NCBI GenBank assembly: GCA_022651245.1
Contig: JALCQM010000033.1
Coordinates: forward strand, 1-32,298
Length of the DNA: 32,298 bases
Direction of reading: 5' to 3'
Source: Lactobacillus sp.
GTDB lineage: Bacteria > Bacillota > Bacilli > Lactobacillales > Lactobacillaceae
Shown here: positions 14,612 through 22,883 of the stretch, in pieces
Position numbering within the stretch: position 1 is the first letter of the stretch
Layout of the letters: each line of letters starts with the position of its first letter
The notes under the pieces: model-generated
Seen by the model: the letters and a program-made list of their open reading frames with translations, nothing else
Database searches by the model: none
Told to the model about the DNA's origin: nothing
Program-made: the position numbers and the translations under genes

Positions 14612-15494
14612 ATGGCTGACTCGTACCCTATTTGGTCTCGCCTGCGTGCTGCTAGGCGGCGGGATCTTCATCGCGTCGACGCAATGGATGCACCAGCAAG
14701 TCCACACGGCGCGAGTGGTGCATAACTCGCGGATGCAGCCGATCATTTTGGTGCCTGGGAGTTCCGCCACCCAAGAGCGCTTCAACAGCTTGATCACCAC
14801 GCTCAACCAGCAAACCACCGGCCACAGTCTCTTGAAGATCACGGTCAACACCGACGGTTCCCTGACCAAGTCCGGCAAGATCGCTGCGCGGGACAACGAA
14901 CCGTACATCGTGATCGCCTTTGCCAACAACCACGACGGCTACAACAACATCAAGAAGCAGGCGCGCTGGTTTGACCGCGCGCTGACCAGCCTCACCGCGA
15001 CCTACCACTTCAACCGCTTCCGCGCCATCGGCCACAGTAACGGTGGCCTGGTGCTGACCCTTTTTCTGGAAAAGTATTACGCCAAGGCCGACGTCACGGT
15101 GGACCGTCTGATGACTATCGGCACCCCGTATAATCTGGAGGAAAGCAAGTCCGCCAACCGTACGCAGATGCTCAACGATATGATCAAGGCCCGCAAAAAG
15201 CTCCCCAAGGCGCTCACCGTGTACTCGCTGGCCGGTACGGAGACCTATGACGGCGACGGCACGGTGCCGCTGAACAGCGTCGAAACCGGCAAGTACATCT
15301 ACCAAAACCAGGTCAAACACTACACGCAGATCACCGTGACCGGCGATAACGCCAGTCACAGCGACTTGCCGCAAAACCGCGAGATCATCAACTACATCCA
15401 GCAATACATGCTCTTGACGCCGAACCAGGACCTGCGCCAAGGACAAGACGGCGATCGTCAACGTCGCCTTAACCCAGAGACACCGGAAAACTAG
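14604..15494 (+). CDS. DUF915-family alpha/beta hydrolase, membrane-anchored or secreted
   Basis: 296 aa. An N-terminal signal anchor (basic MPKWLTR, then LFGLACVLLGGGIFIAS) leads to an alpha/beta-hydrolase domain facing outward. The nucleophile is S145 in GHSNGG, the acid D216/D218 in YDGDGTVPL, and the His H252 in ASHSDLP: an intact triad. An oxyanion segment (LVPGSS) is present. DUF915 proteins are common lactobacillus esterase/lipase-like enzymes of mostly unknown substrate. ATG 14604 chosen because GGAGGTGA lies just upstream and it overlaps the previous gene; the TTG at 14589 is less likely. Followed by the terminator at 15508-15533. Confidence 0.85.
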   Translation: MPKWLTRTLFGLACVLLGGGIFIASTQWMHQQVHTARVVHNSRMQPIILVPGSSATQERFNSLITTLNQQTTGHSLLKITVNTDGSLTKSGKIAARDNEPYIVIAFANNHDGYNNIKKQARWFDRALTSLTATYHFNRFRAIGHSNGGLVLTLFLEKYYAKADVTVDRLMTIGTPYNLEESKSANRTQMLNDMIKARKKLPKALTVYSLAGTETYDGDGTVPLNSVETGKYIYQNQVKHYTQITVTGDNASHSDLPQNREIINYIQQYMLLTPNQDLRQGQDGDRQRRLNPETPEN

Positions 15495-15507
15495 CGCACA
15501 CCAAAAT

Positions 15508-15537
15508 AGGGCAAGCCCCGATCGGCTTGCCCTGTTT
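15508..15537 (+). terminator. Terminator after the DUF915 hydrolase
   Basis: Perfect 10-bp arms AGGGCAAGCC / GGCTTGCCCT (15508-15517, 15524-15533) followed by GTTT. Confidence 0.75.
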
Positions 15538-15590
15538 GCGTGCGGGGGCGGGGGCGCGGCTGGCGATGGCGAGGTGCAGCTGTTTTTACC

Positions 15591-15617
15591 GTTAAAAAGC
15601 CTGAAAGTTCGGGCTTT
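15591..15617 (-). terminator. Terminator of the NAD operon
   Basis: Minus strand AAAGCC / GGCTTT hairpin with a run of T beyond (about 15598-15594), 8 bases after the cysteine desulfurase stop. Confidence 0.7.
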
Positions 15618-15624
15618 CCACGCT

Positions 15625-16725
15625 TCACGCATACGCGGCATTCAGCATCGCCACCGCTTGGTCAACTTCGGCGACCGTATTTTCGGCGCCGAGTGACCAG
15701 CGAATGTATTGCGCCGCGTCGTCTGCTGATAGCCCTAGCGCCATCAAGGTGTTGTCCGGCCGCGGGTCCCGGATGCTGCAGGCGCTGACCGTGGAGAAGC
15801 TCAAGCCGCGCTGGCCCATCGCCGTGGCCGCTTCTTGCCCTTGCGTGTGCGGCAGCAACATGCCGATGATGCCAGGGTATTCGGCCCAGTCGGCGACCGG
15901 TTGGATGCTCGGGGCAAGCGTGGTTAACACGCGTTGCTTCAAGGTTTGCAAGTGGGCAAAAGTCGCGGCCTGGGTGGCGAAGGCGGCCGTGAACGCCGTT
16001 TCTGCGCTGACGATCCCGGGGATGTCCATCGTGCCGGGCAAGTAGCCATTTTGTTGGAAAACGTGGTGAAAACGCGGCTTGGCTAATACTTGCGAGGACA
16101 AATACAAGAAGCCACAACTTTTTGGCCCGTTGAATTTATGTGCGCTGGCGCTGAATCCCGCTACCGTTGCCAGCGGCAAGTCTATTTTCGCTACGCCTTG
16201 CACCGCGTCGACGAACAGCGGCACGCCTTGCGCCTGCGCGACTTGGTTCAGGCCGGCGAGGTCTTGGCAGATGCCGGTGATCGCGTTGACGGCTTGGACG
16301 ACCACCAGCGCGGTGTCCGGCGTGAGCGCCGCGGCCAACATCGCCGGCGTCACGTGCCCGGTCGCATCAACGGCCAGCGTCTTGATGCGGTAGCCGTCTT
16401 GCCGCGCCAAGGCGTCGAGCACCTCACCGACCGACGAATGCTCCAGCGGACTGACTAAGAGCTCGCGCTTGGCACTGCCTTGCGCCAAAGCCGCGATCCC
16501 GAGCTGGTTGCTTTCGGTGCCGCCGCTTGTGAAAATCAGGCCTTCCGCAGCAATGCCCAGCCGCCGAGCGATACTCAGCCGCGCCTCGTTCACGAGTTGT
16601 CCGGCTTCATTGCCCGCCCGGTGCAGGCTTTCCCCGTTGGCGTAAAAATGCTGCGCCACAGTGGTATAAGCTTCGATGGCCGCCGCACTCATTTGCGTGG
16701 TGGCGGCGTGGTCAAAATAAATCAT
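15625..16725 (-). CDS. nadS: Cysteine desulfurase (NifS/IscS family), NadA-associated
   Basis: 366 aa from ATG 16725 (AAGGAATCCCA upstream; the longer frame from 16767 lacks a ribosome site). PLP-dependent enzyme removing sulfur from cysteine. Begins with the class signature MIYFDHAATTQ. The PLP lysine is K197 in SAHKFNGPKSCG, and the persulfide Cys is C316 in STVSACS. In many Firmicutes and lactobacilli a dedicated desulfurase sits with nadABC to build the 4Fe-4S cluster of NadA; here it closes the nadB-nadC-nadA operon. The gap to nadA is 126 bases and contains a hairpin without T run (about 16793-16818). Gene symbol is by context. Confidence 0.85.
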   Translation of the reverse strand: MIYFDHAATTQMSAAAIEAYTTVAQHFYANGESLHRAGNEAGQLVNEARLSIARRLGIAAEGLIFTSGGTESNQLGIAALAQGSAKRELLVSPLEHSSVGEVLDALARQDGYRIKTLAVDATGHVTPAMLAAALTPDTALVVVQAVNAITGICQDLAGLNQVAQAQGVPLFVDAVQGVAKIDLPLATVAGFSASAHKFNGPKSCGFLYLSSQVLAKPRFHHVFQQNGYLPGTMDIPGIVSAETAFTAAFATQAATFAHLQTLKQRVLTTLAPSIQPVADWAEYPGIIGMLLPHTQGQEAATAMGQRGLSFSTVSACSIRDPRPDNTLMALGLSADDAAQYIRWSLGAENTVAEVDQAVAMLNAAYA

Positions 16726-16851
16726 TGGGATTCCTTTCTGGGGGCGGAGACGCGCTCCCCTTGGCAACGGGGGTACGGTCTAACCGGTCGCGGCGGCGTG
16801 TGGCTGTCGCCACCACGCCCTGTTAGCCCGACCCCCTAAAACCGCCATGGG

Positions 16852-17952
16852 TCACGCTCTGCTCAGTTCTAACATCCGGTCTAGTGCTTTTTTGGCCCAT
16901 TTGGCGGTGTCGGGGGCTACTGTGATTTGGTTGGCTTGGCGGCCGGCGGCGAGTTGGTCCATGGTCCAGGCCAGGTGCGGGAGGTCGATGCGGTTCATCA
17001 GGATGCAGGCGCACGACATGGGATTCAGGTACATGACTTTTTTATCCGGGTTCTCCCGCATCAGGCGGCCGACTAGGTTGTTGTCGGTGCCCACGGCGAT
17101 GCGCGTGCCAGCCGGGGCCTGGTGGATGTAGTCGATCAAGTCGCGCGTGGAGCCCGCCGCGTCGGCTTCGGCGACGACTGCGTGCTGGCATTCCGAGTGG
17201 ACGATCACCTTGATCGCCGGGTACTTGGCGCGCAAGCCTGCGATTTGCGCGACGGTGAATTGCTGGTGGACGGAGCAGTAGCCGTCCCACAGGATCACCC
17301 GCAGATCCGCGCCTGGCGCACTGTCCAGCCGGGCTTCTTGCGCATGCCACAGGCCGATCGCACTGGCCGGTACGCCTAGCGCCAGGGCGGTGTTGCGGCC
17401 GAGGTGCTGATCAGGGAGAAACAGCAGGTGCTTGGCTTGGCGCAAGGCCCAAGTCACGATCTGGCGCGCATTGCCCGAGGTGACCACAACGCCGCCGTGT
17501 TGGCCCACGAAGGCTTTGATCGCAGCCGTCGAATTAACGTAGGTGACGGGGATGATGTCATCCCCCAAGCGCGCCGTCAGCGCCTGCCAGGCATCGGTGA
17601 GCTGGTAGGCGTTGGCCATGTCCGCCATCGAACAGCCGGCCATCGGATCGGGCAAGTACACGCGCTGCTCATCGCGAGTCAAGATGTCGGCGGTTTCCGC
17701 CATAAAATGCACCCCGCAAAAAACGATCTGCTTAGCGGTATGGTTCTCGGCAGCGATTTGCGCCAGCTTCAAGGAGTCGCCACGCGCATCGGCGAACTGG
17801 ACGACCTCGTCTTTTTGGTAGTGGTGCGCCACCAGCAACAAGTCTGGCCCCATGTCGGCCTTCAGCTGCTGGATTCGCGCGATCTGGGCTTCTGGCGCCT
17901 CATCGTAATAGCGACTGAAGGCCTGCTTTTGCTTCAATTCGGTCAAGATCAT
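16852..17952 (-). CDS. nadA: Quinolinate synthase A
   Basis: 366 aa, the long NadA type. Condenses iminoaspartate with dihydroxyacetone phosphate to quinolinate using a 4Fe-4S cluster. Cluster cysteines are seen at C79 (IVFCGVHFMAE), C255 (VHSECQHAV) and C314/C316 (PMSCACILMNR). VAHHYQKDEV and YLPDPMAGCSMAD are typical substrate-binding segments. Its ATG overlaps the nadC stop (ATGA), indicating translational coupling. Confidence 0.95.
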   Translation of the reverse strand: MILTELKQKQAFSRYYDEAPEAQIARIQQLKADMGPDLLLVAHHYQKDEVVQFADARGDSLKLAQIAAENHTAKQIVFCGVHFMAETADILTRDEQRVYLPDPMAGCSMADMANAYQLTDAWQALTARLGDDIIPVTYVNSTAAIKAFVGQHGGVVVTSGNARQIVTWALRQAKHLLFLPDQHLGRNTALALGVPASAIGLWHAQEARLDSAPGADLRVILWDGYCSVHQQFTVAQIAGLRAKYPAIKVIVHSECQHAVVAEADAAGSTRDLIDYIHQAPAGTRIAVGTDNNLVGRLMRENPDKKVMYLNPMSCACILMNRIDLPHLAWTMDQLAAGRQANQITVAPDTAKWAKKALDRMLELSRA

Positions 17953-18785
17953 GCTTTCACCGCCCCTTCCAAGACAAAACTGATATCAAGCGGCGCCACC
18001 GCGTTGGTCAAATACCCCAGCGAGATGAAGGTCACGCCGCACCCGGCGTAACTCGCCAAGTTAGCTAACGTGATCCCGCCTGACGCCTCGGTCAAAATGT
18101 GTGCCGGCACCAACTGTTGCCAGTGGCGGATCGTGGCCGGTGTTTGGTTATCGAACATGATCACATCGGCCCCGGCCGCCACCGCTGCACGCACTTGTGC
18201 TTGGGTCTCGGTTTCGATTTCGATGCGCATCATCGGCCCCGCCAAGCGCTTGGCCTGCGTGATCGCCTGCGCCACGCCCCCCGCCGCGGCGATGTGGTTG
18301 TCTTTGAGCATGATCCCGTGGTCTAGCCCGAGGCGATGATTCTGCCCGCCGCCAACGGTCACGGCGTACTTGTCAAAAAGGCGCAGTCCCGGCATCGTCT
18401 TGCGGGTGTCGACGATTTGGATCGTGTCATCCCCTAGCGTCGCAATCGCCTGGGCCGTGGCTGTTGCAATCCCGCTCAGCCGCTGCATCAAGTTCAAGCT
18501 CACCCGCTCACCGGCCAAAATCGTGCGGCTTTCGCCGGTGACGCGGCCGATCGCCGTGCCTGCGGTCACCGCTGTGCCGTCTGCCACCAACGGCTGGTAG
18601 TCGGCGTCTCCCAATAAGCTATAAATCACCGGCGGAATCGCCTGCCCCGCCACCACCCCTGCTGACTTGGCCACTAATTGGCCAGATACCGTGGTCGTAG
18701 GCAAACACTGCGCGCTCAAGTCCCCGAACCCGAGGTCCTCGGTTAGAAACTCACTAAGCTTTTGGCGTAATAAAACTGGATTCAT
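17949..18785 (-). CDS. nadC: Nicotinate-nucleotide pyrophosphorylase (quinolinate phosphoribosyltransferase)
   Basis: 278 aa. Converts quinolinate and PRPP to nicotinate mononucleotide, releasing CO2. Recognised by EDLGFGDLS near the start, RLSGIATAT, TRKTMPGLRLFDKYAV, GGGQNHR and the glycine-rich TEASGGI. ATG 18785 is chosen over the ATG two codons earlier because AAGGAGG lies 6 bases before it. The gene begins inside the 3' end of nadB (overlap about 32 bases) and ends overlapping nadA by 4. Confidence 0.95.
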   Translation of the reverse strand: MNPVLLRQKLSEFLTEDLGFGDLSAQCLPTTTVSGQLVAKSAGVVAGQAIPPVIYSLLGDADYQPLVADGTAVTAGTAIGRVTGESRTILAGERVSLNLMQRLSGIATATAQAIATLGDDTIQIVDTRKTMPGLRLFDKYAVTVGGGQNHRLGLDHGIMLKDNHIAAAGGVAQAITQAKRLAGPMMRIEIETETQAQVRAAVAAGADVIMFDNQTPATIRHWQQLVPAHILTEASGGITLANLASYAGCGVTFISLGYLTNAVAPLDISFVLEGAVKA

Positions 18786-20280
18786 CTGCATCCTCCTTCA
18801 AGTAATGCGCTCCCAAGCTGGGTTGCGCCAAGGCCTGCGTCGCGATCAGTTCGCTACACAAGCACAAGTTTGCCACCGTCAACGCCGCCGTCGTCAAAGC
18901 CGCTGGGTTGATTTCGCGGTAGTCGAATTGCCCCAACCACTGCAAAAAATCCTGCAGCTGCACCGGCGTCCGCTCGACCCCTAACTCCCGCCAGGCCCGC
19001 TGTTGCAAGGTTGCCAGGGCCGGCAAGTGACCCGGTCCCAGCGTCACCTGGGGTAGCGTCTGTCCCGGTTCAGGAGTGCGCGCCGGCAACTTGGCGATCG
19101 CGTCGGCCGCCTTGGCCGCGCTGACCAAACAATCCAGTAGCGAATTGCTGGCCAGCCGGTTGGCCCCATGCACCCCGTTGCAAGCCACCTCACCGATCGC
19201 AAACAGCCGCGGCAAGCTGGTTTGCCCTGCCAGATCAGCCTGCACGCCACCCATCATGAAGTGGGCGCCCGGTTGGATCGGAATCAGGTGATCGCGGCGA
19301 AACGGCACGTGGTGGCGGTCCAAGTTCGCCGTCACCCCGGGAAAATGCTCTGGAAAATTGGCCACTGCTGAAATGTCTAGGAACAACTGGTGGCCTTGCG
19401 CCTGCCAGGCGGTCAAGTGCCGCGCCACCACGTCCCGCGGCGCCAAGTCTTTTTGCGGCACATTGGCCATGATCGGCGTGTGACACTCATCGACCAACAC
19501 CGCCCCCGCCCCGCGGATCGCTTCGGTGATCAAGCCGTAGCAGCGCCCGTGCAAAGCCAACAGCGTCGGGTGAAACTGCACGAAAGCCATGTCCTGCAAG
19601 GCCACCCCGGCACGCGCCGCCAAGGCGATGCCGTCGCCGGTGACCGTATGATCATTGGTGGTGAAATCATAGAGGTTGCCCAACCCGCCAGTCGCCAGCA
19701 CCACCGCATCTGCAGCCAGCACTTGAGGCTGGCCGTCTGGCACCTGGCGCACGACCACCCCGCGACACTCGCCGTCAGCCTGCACCAGCGCCAAGGCCTC
19801 GGTGTGGGTCACCCACGTCACCGTTTGCAACCTGCCTTGCACGAACCGCGTCAAGGCGGCCCCGGTTCGGTCCCCATCAGCATGCAAGATCCGGCGGTGG
19901 CGGTGGGCCCCTTCTAACCCGAAGCTCAACGTCCCGTCAGGCTGACGATCAAACGGCATCCCCGCTTGCAGCAACTCGCGCACCAGCTGCGGCCCCACCG
20001 TCACCAGCTGCGCCACCGCCTTTTTTCGATTGTGATAGACCCCGGCCTTCAAAGTATCCGCTTCATGCGCCGCAGGACTATCCCCAGGGTCCAGCGCCGC
20101 GGCGATTCCGCCTTGGGCCAACATCGAATTACTTTCCTCGCGGCCCCCTTTGGTCACGATCGTCACGTCGCAAGTTGCCTGCAGGCGCACCGCCGCATAG
20201 CAGCCAGCCAACCCGCCGCCAATGATCAGTACTTTTTTCAAAACGCGCCCCCTGTTTAAGTTGAAACTACTTTTATTCAT
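18754..20280 (-). CDS. nadB: L-aspartate oxidase
   Basis: 508 aa from ATG 20280. FAD enzyme oxidising L-aspartate to iminoaspartate, the first step of de novo NAD synthesis. Dinucleotide motif GGGLAGCYAA near the N-terminus, then SNSMLAQGGIAAAL, FGLEGAHRHRRILHADGD, DMAFVQFHPT, and GEVACNGVHGANRLASNSL near the FAD end. A TTG start at 20241 with AGGGGGC upstream would give a 495-residue protein that begins closer to the FAD fold and is a real alternative. First gene of the operon; divergent from the 20463 hydrolase. Confidence 0.95.
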   Translation of the reverse strand: MNKSSFNLNRGRVLKKVLIIGGGLAGCYAAVRLQATCDVTIVTKGGREESNSMLAQGGIAAALDPGDSPAAHEADTLKAGVYHNRKKAVAQLVTVGPQLVRELLQAGMPFDRQPDGTLSFGLEGAHRHRRILHADGDRTGAALTRFVQGRLQTVTWVTHTEALALVQADGECRGVVVRQVPDGQPQVLAADAVVLATGGLGNLYDFTTNDHTVTGDGIALAARAGVALQDMAFVQFHPTLLALHGRCYGLITEAIRGAGAVLVDECHTPIMANVPQKDLAPRDVVARHLTAWQAQGHQLFLDISAVANFPEHFPGVTANLDRHHVPFRRDHLIPIQPGAHFMMGGVQADLAGQTSLPRLFAIGEVACNGVHGANRLASNSLLDCLVSAAKAADAIAKLPARTPEPGQTLPQVTLGPGHLPALATLQQRAWRELGVERTPVQLQDFLQWLGQFDYREINPAALTTAALTVANLCLCSELIATQALAQPSLGAHYLKEDADESSFITPKA

Positions 20281-20282
20281 CC

Positions 20283-20365
20283 GTGTCGCGACACCTTAGT
20301 TAACTTTTTACACCACCGGCGTCGCCAATGCAACATTTTAGGCGAATTTAGCGGTATCTTGTCAA
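20283..20365 (-). promoter_or_regulatory. NAD operon promoter region with 12-bp palindrome
   Basis: Minus strand TTGACA (20365-20360), a rather long 19-base spacer, TAAAAT (20340-20335). A perfect palindrome GTGTCGCGACAC (20283-20294) lies just before the nadB ATG and is a candidate operator for a NAD- or niacin-responsive repressor such as NiaR. The assignment to a given regulator is not made. Confidence 0.5.
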
Positions 20366-20462
20366 TGGCCAAAAGGCTAGGTGACGATTTTCACAAGCAT
20401 ATAATTTTGGTTTTCGCCGATTTCGCGGTACGCTGAGTTTAATTACTAGGAGGCGATTTTTT

Positions 20463-21083
20463 ATGACCAGTTATCCACGTCGCGATCCCGCAACCGACAC
20501 GTTGTTGACGCCAGAAAATTCCGCGTTGCTCGTGATCGACTATCAACCCACGCAGATCCAATCGATCCGCTCGATCGACCACCCGACACTGATCCGCAAT
20601 ATTCAAATGACGGTCAAACTCGCGCAGGCCTATTCAGTCCCGATCATTTTGTCCACCGTTAACGTGGGCACCGGGCGCAACAAAGACACCATCCCCCAAC
20701 TCAAGGAGCTGATGCCAGACATCCCCAGCTACGATCGGACCTCGATCAACGCCTGGCAGGACAAGGAATTCGTTGATGCCGTCGAAGGCGCCCACCGGCA
20801 ACACCTGGTGATGGCCGCCTTATGGACGGAAGCGTGCCTGACCTTCCCAGCCCTGGACGCCTTGCGCGCCGGCTATGACGTCTATCCCGTCGTTGATGCC
20901 GTCGGCGGCACCAGCCTCACCGCACACGACGCCGCCTTACGCCGCATCGAACAAGCCGGCGCCGAACCCGTCTCCAACGCCCAGCTCGCCTGCGAATGGC
21001 AGCGCGACTGGAACCGCACAGACACGGTGCCAGACTTCGTGAAGCTGTTGCTAGAAGCCGGCGACTTCATCAACTTAGGCTAA
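20463..21083 (+). CDS. Isochorismatase-fold cysteine hydrolase (YcaC-like)
   Basis: 206-aa cytosolic hydrolase. D26 (LVIDYQ) and the nucleophile C125 (LWTEACLTFPALDAL) are visible, and the TSINAWQD and GYDVYPVVDAVGG segments match the YcaC-like branch rather than true nicotinamidases, although both share the fold. Substrate unknown. AGGAGG lies about 9 bases before ATG 20463; TATAAT at 20400-20405 is a likely -10. Transcribed away from nadB, so a link to pyridine metabolism is possible but unproven. Ends with the terminator at 21087-21130. Confidence 0.85.
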   Translation: MTSYPRRDPATDTLLTPENSALLVIDYQPTQIQSIRSIDHPTLIRNIQMTVKLAQAYSVPIILSTVNVGTGRNKDTIPQLKELMPDIPSYDRTSINAWQDKEFVDAVEGAHRQHLVMAALWTEACLTFPALDALRAGYDVYPVVDAVGGTSLTAHDAALRRIEQAGAEPVSNAQLACEWQRDWNRTDTVPDFVKLLLEAGDFINLG

Positions 21084-21086
21084 ACC

Positions 21087-21130
21087 AAACACCCCCGCAC
21101 GGCGATTTTGTCGCAATGCGGGGGTGTTTT
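21087..21130 (+). terminator. Strong terminator after the isochorismatase-fold gene
   Basis: Perfect 13-bp arms (AAACACCCCCGCA and complement, 21087-21099 and 21117-21129) ending in TTTT. Confidence 0.85.
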
Positions 21131-21307
21131 GGTGTGGTTGATCAATTCTTCGCAGTTTTAGAATTCAACTACCTATCTGTTGCAAAGTTCGCACACATAT
21201 GACTATGTGGTAACATGGCTCTATACTTAATAAAAAAATCTGCTTATCGCTTACAATTAGTAACAAAGCTCAGATATTTTCACAAACTTATACGAGGCGG
21301 TGTTTAA

Positions 21308-22015
21308 ATGAATGCAATTGACTATGAAGTCCTAAAACATCTCAATATATCTCTTCAGAAAAAGTTTTGGCAACAATTTAAACTATCAATCATCACGGGT
21401 GGAGTAGCCATACTCTTACTTTTCTTGGGTTTAATTCTCTTTAAACAGCGATTCTTACCAGCTGCAACTGTCATGGCACTTATCGTTTTGGCGATCGCTA
21501 TCTGCTCGGCCCTTCGTCAAAAACCCTCTGGGACAGAGCTACAAGCCGTTGCTAATGTTCTAAAATTATATCGCTATGATGATCCTATCAAGATAGCGTC
21601 GCTACAGGCAGAGTTACAACGACAGAAAAAGGCAAACAGCAGTTACATTACTAGTTTTACAACCCTGACCGTCAGTTTTATCATGACAGTCTTGGTTATT
21701 CCATTTATTGTGCAAGTCTCTACTGGCGGTATCGCCAAACTCTATGACGCAGCAATCGCACAACATCAAATGACTGAAAAATTCCAACATCTGTTTTTCA
21801 GCCTTCTTGGAAGTATTATTGCATTCGTCGCAGTAGTCGTTGGTGCCATTATGATCGCAAAATTCATTATCGATCAGACCGTGATTAGTCTTTATCACGC
21901 GAACCTACTAATGCTTCTCAGTGACTATCAATATTGCCTACAACATGGTGTTACGCCAGAAGAATATCACACACTTGTCTTCCCTCAAGCAACCAAAACA
22001 AACTCAACAAAATAA
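21308..22015 (+). CDS. Membrane protein of unknown function, AT-rich
   Basis: 235 aa, not recognised. Two adjacent hydrophobic segments at about residues 28-68 (GGVAILLLFLGLILF; TVMALIVLAIAIC), a basic cytosolic loop with a helical stretch (IASLQAELQRQKKANSS), then two more membrane segments (VSFIMTVLVIPFIVQV; LGSIIAFVAVVVGAIMIA). Probable four-helix protein. Codon use and base composition are clearly more AT-rich than the flanking genes, suggesting horizontal gain. The ribosome site is weak (CGAGGCGG). It lies just before the IS-split toxin-antitoxin locus. Confidence 0.55.
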   Translation: MNAIDYEVLKHLNISLQKKFWQQFKLSIITGGVAILLLFLGLILFKQRFLPAATVMALIVLAIAICSALRQKPSGTELQAVANVLKLYRYDDPIKIASLQAELQRQKKANSSYITSFTTLTVSFIMTVLVIPFIVQVSTGGIAKLYDAAIAQHQMTEKFQHLFFSLLGSIIAFVAVVVGAIMIAKFIIDQTVISLYHANLLMLLSDYQYCLQHGVTPEEYHTLVFPQATKTNSTK

Positions 22016-22176
22016 AGGCCGGAAGCCGCGACATCCATATAACCCCGACAAATACACCTTATTGATTTCATCCAGAAATCTGCCACCCTGAGAGGACGAT
22101 GACAAGCTGAACTGTCGGTCTTAGTCATTAAGGCTAAAATATTTAGGCCATTTATGCAAATAAGTGTGAATCGAGC

Positions 22177-22206
22177 TTAGCGTTTTCCAGACCATCATGC
22201 TATAAT
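22177..22206 (+). promoter_or_regulatory. Extended -10 promoter of antitoxin RNA copy 2
   Basis: TTAGCG (22177-22182), 18-base spacer, TGC-TATAAT (22198-22206). The same arrangement drives copy 1 at 25454-25483. Confidence 0.7.
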
Positions 22207-22212
22207 GAACAC

Positions 22213-22323
22213 ATAAAAAGCGGTGCTTGCACACACCGCTCTCTGCAGACCGTTACGACGGCTGGCATTCAGTAAACGATTAGGAAAACCGCCACTTCTG
22301 CGTGAAGTTAGGGACGGTTTTTT
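22213..22323 (+). ncRNA. Type I antitoxin antisense RNA, copy 2 (displaced from its toxin by an IS)
   Basis: About 110 nt from the TATAAT promoter to an intrinsic terminator (helix around CCG..CGG, T run 22318-22323). Similar in sequence and fold to copy 1: a first hairpin GCGGTG / CACCGC, the GCAGACCGTT segment, and the terminator with CACTTCT in its loop. In the intact copy the terminator overlaps the toxin's 3' end; here an IS starts right after the T run, so the overlap with the toxin at 24143-24250 has been broken. Regulation in trans by base pairing with either toxin mRNA remains possible. Confidence 0.65.
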
Positions 22324-22430
22324 GAATTGGGGCAAGGAAACACGTTCTTTTAAGGACGTGATGAATTGCCCTGTTTTTGTGCCGTAAGCACCTTGCATAT
22401 AGTACCACATAATATGCTATAATTGGCATC

Positions 22431-22883
22431 ATGAAAGATATTACAAGGATTACGTATGGTAGAACTTCTGTCTACAATCTAAATTACCACATCATCTGGG
22501 GAACTAAATACGGCAACCGGGTTTTGAAAGGAAATGTCGAGGTTACACTCAAGCGAATTATGTATGAAATCGCAGAGCAATATGGTTTTAGCATCGACCA
22601 CATGGAAATTGGTCAGGATGATTATATTCACTTGCTGGTGAGTGCCCCGCCAAAACTATCAGTTACCAATATTGTGCGATGGCTAAAAGGCATTTCAGCG
22701 CGCCAACTATTCGTCGAGTGTCCAGAACTACAAAGAAGTTACTGGAAACGTGAGGGGCGCCACTTATGGTCACCCAGTTATTACGTAGAAAGTATTGGCA
22801 CAACTAATCAGAATGCAGTCGCTAAGTACATTGATGACCAAAGGTTGAAGGCGGTGAAGATCAATGACACTGAAGACTTTTAA
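22431..22883 (+). CDS. tnpA: IS200-type Y1 transposase TnpA
   Basis: 150 aa, the normal size of single-domain HUH transposases that excise and insert the element as single-stranded DNA. Catalytic Tyr is Y133 (AVAKYIDDQ). The metal-binding HUH motif is in the expected place (residues 65-67) but reads Y-I-H instead of H-x-H, within DDYIHLLVSAPP; the second His (H67) is kept. Either this subgroup tolerates the change or the enzyme is weakened. Overlaps tnpB by 20 bases. Poor ribosome site, usual for such elements. Confidence 0.9.
   Translation: MKDITRITYGRTSVYNLNYHIIWGTKYGNRVLKGNVEVTLKRIMYEIAEQYGFSIDHMEIGQDDYIHLLVSAPPKLSVTNIVRWLKGISARQLFVECPELQRSYWKREGRHLWSPSYYVESIGTTNQNAVAKYIDDQRLKAVKINDTEDF

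Noticed and set aside
15541..15563. G-rich stretch that could be a G-quadruplex
   Set aside because: Only two long G runs with short remaining ones; not enough for a confident four-run motif.
14652..15641. 329-aa minus-strand frame opposite the DUF915 hydrolase
   Set aside because: Shadow frame; the plus strand has the signal anchor, catalytic triad and ribosome site.
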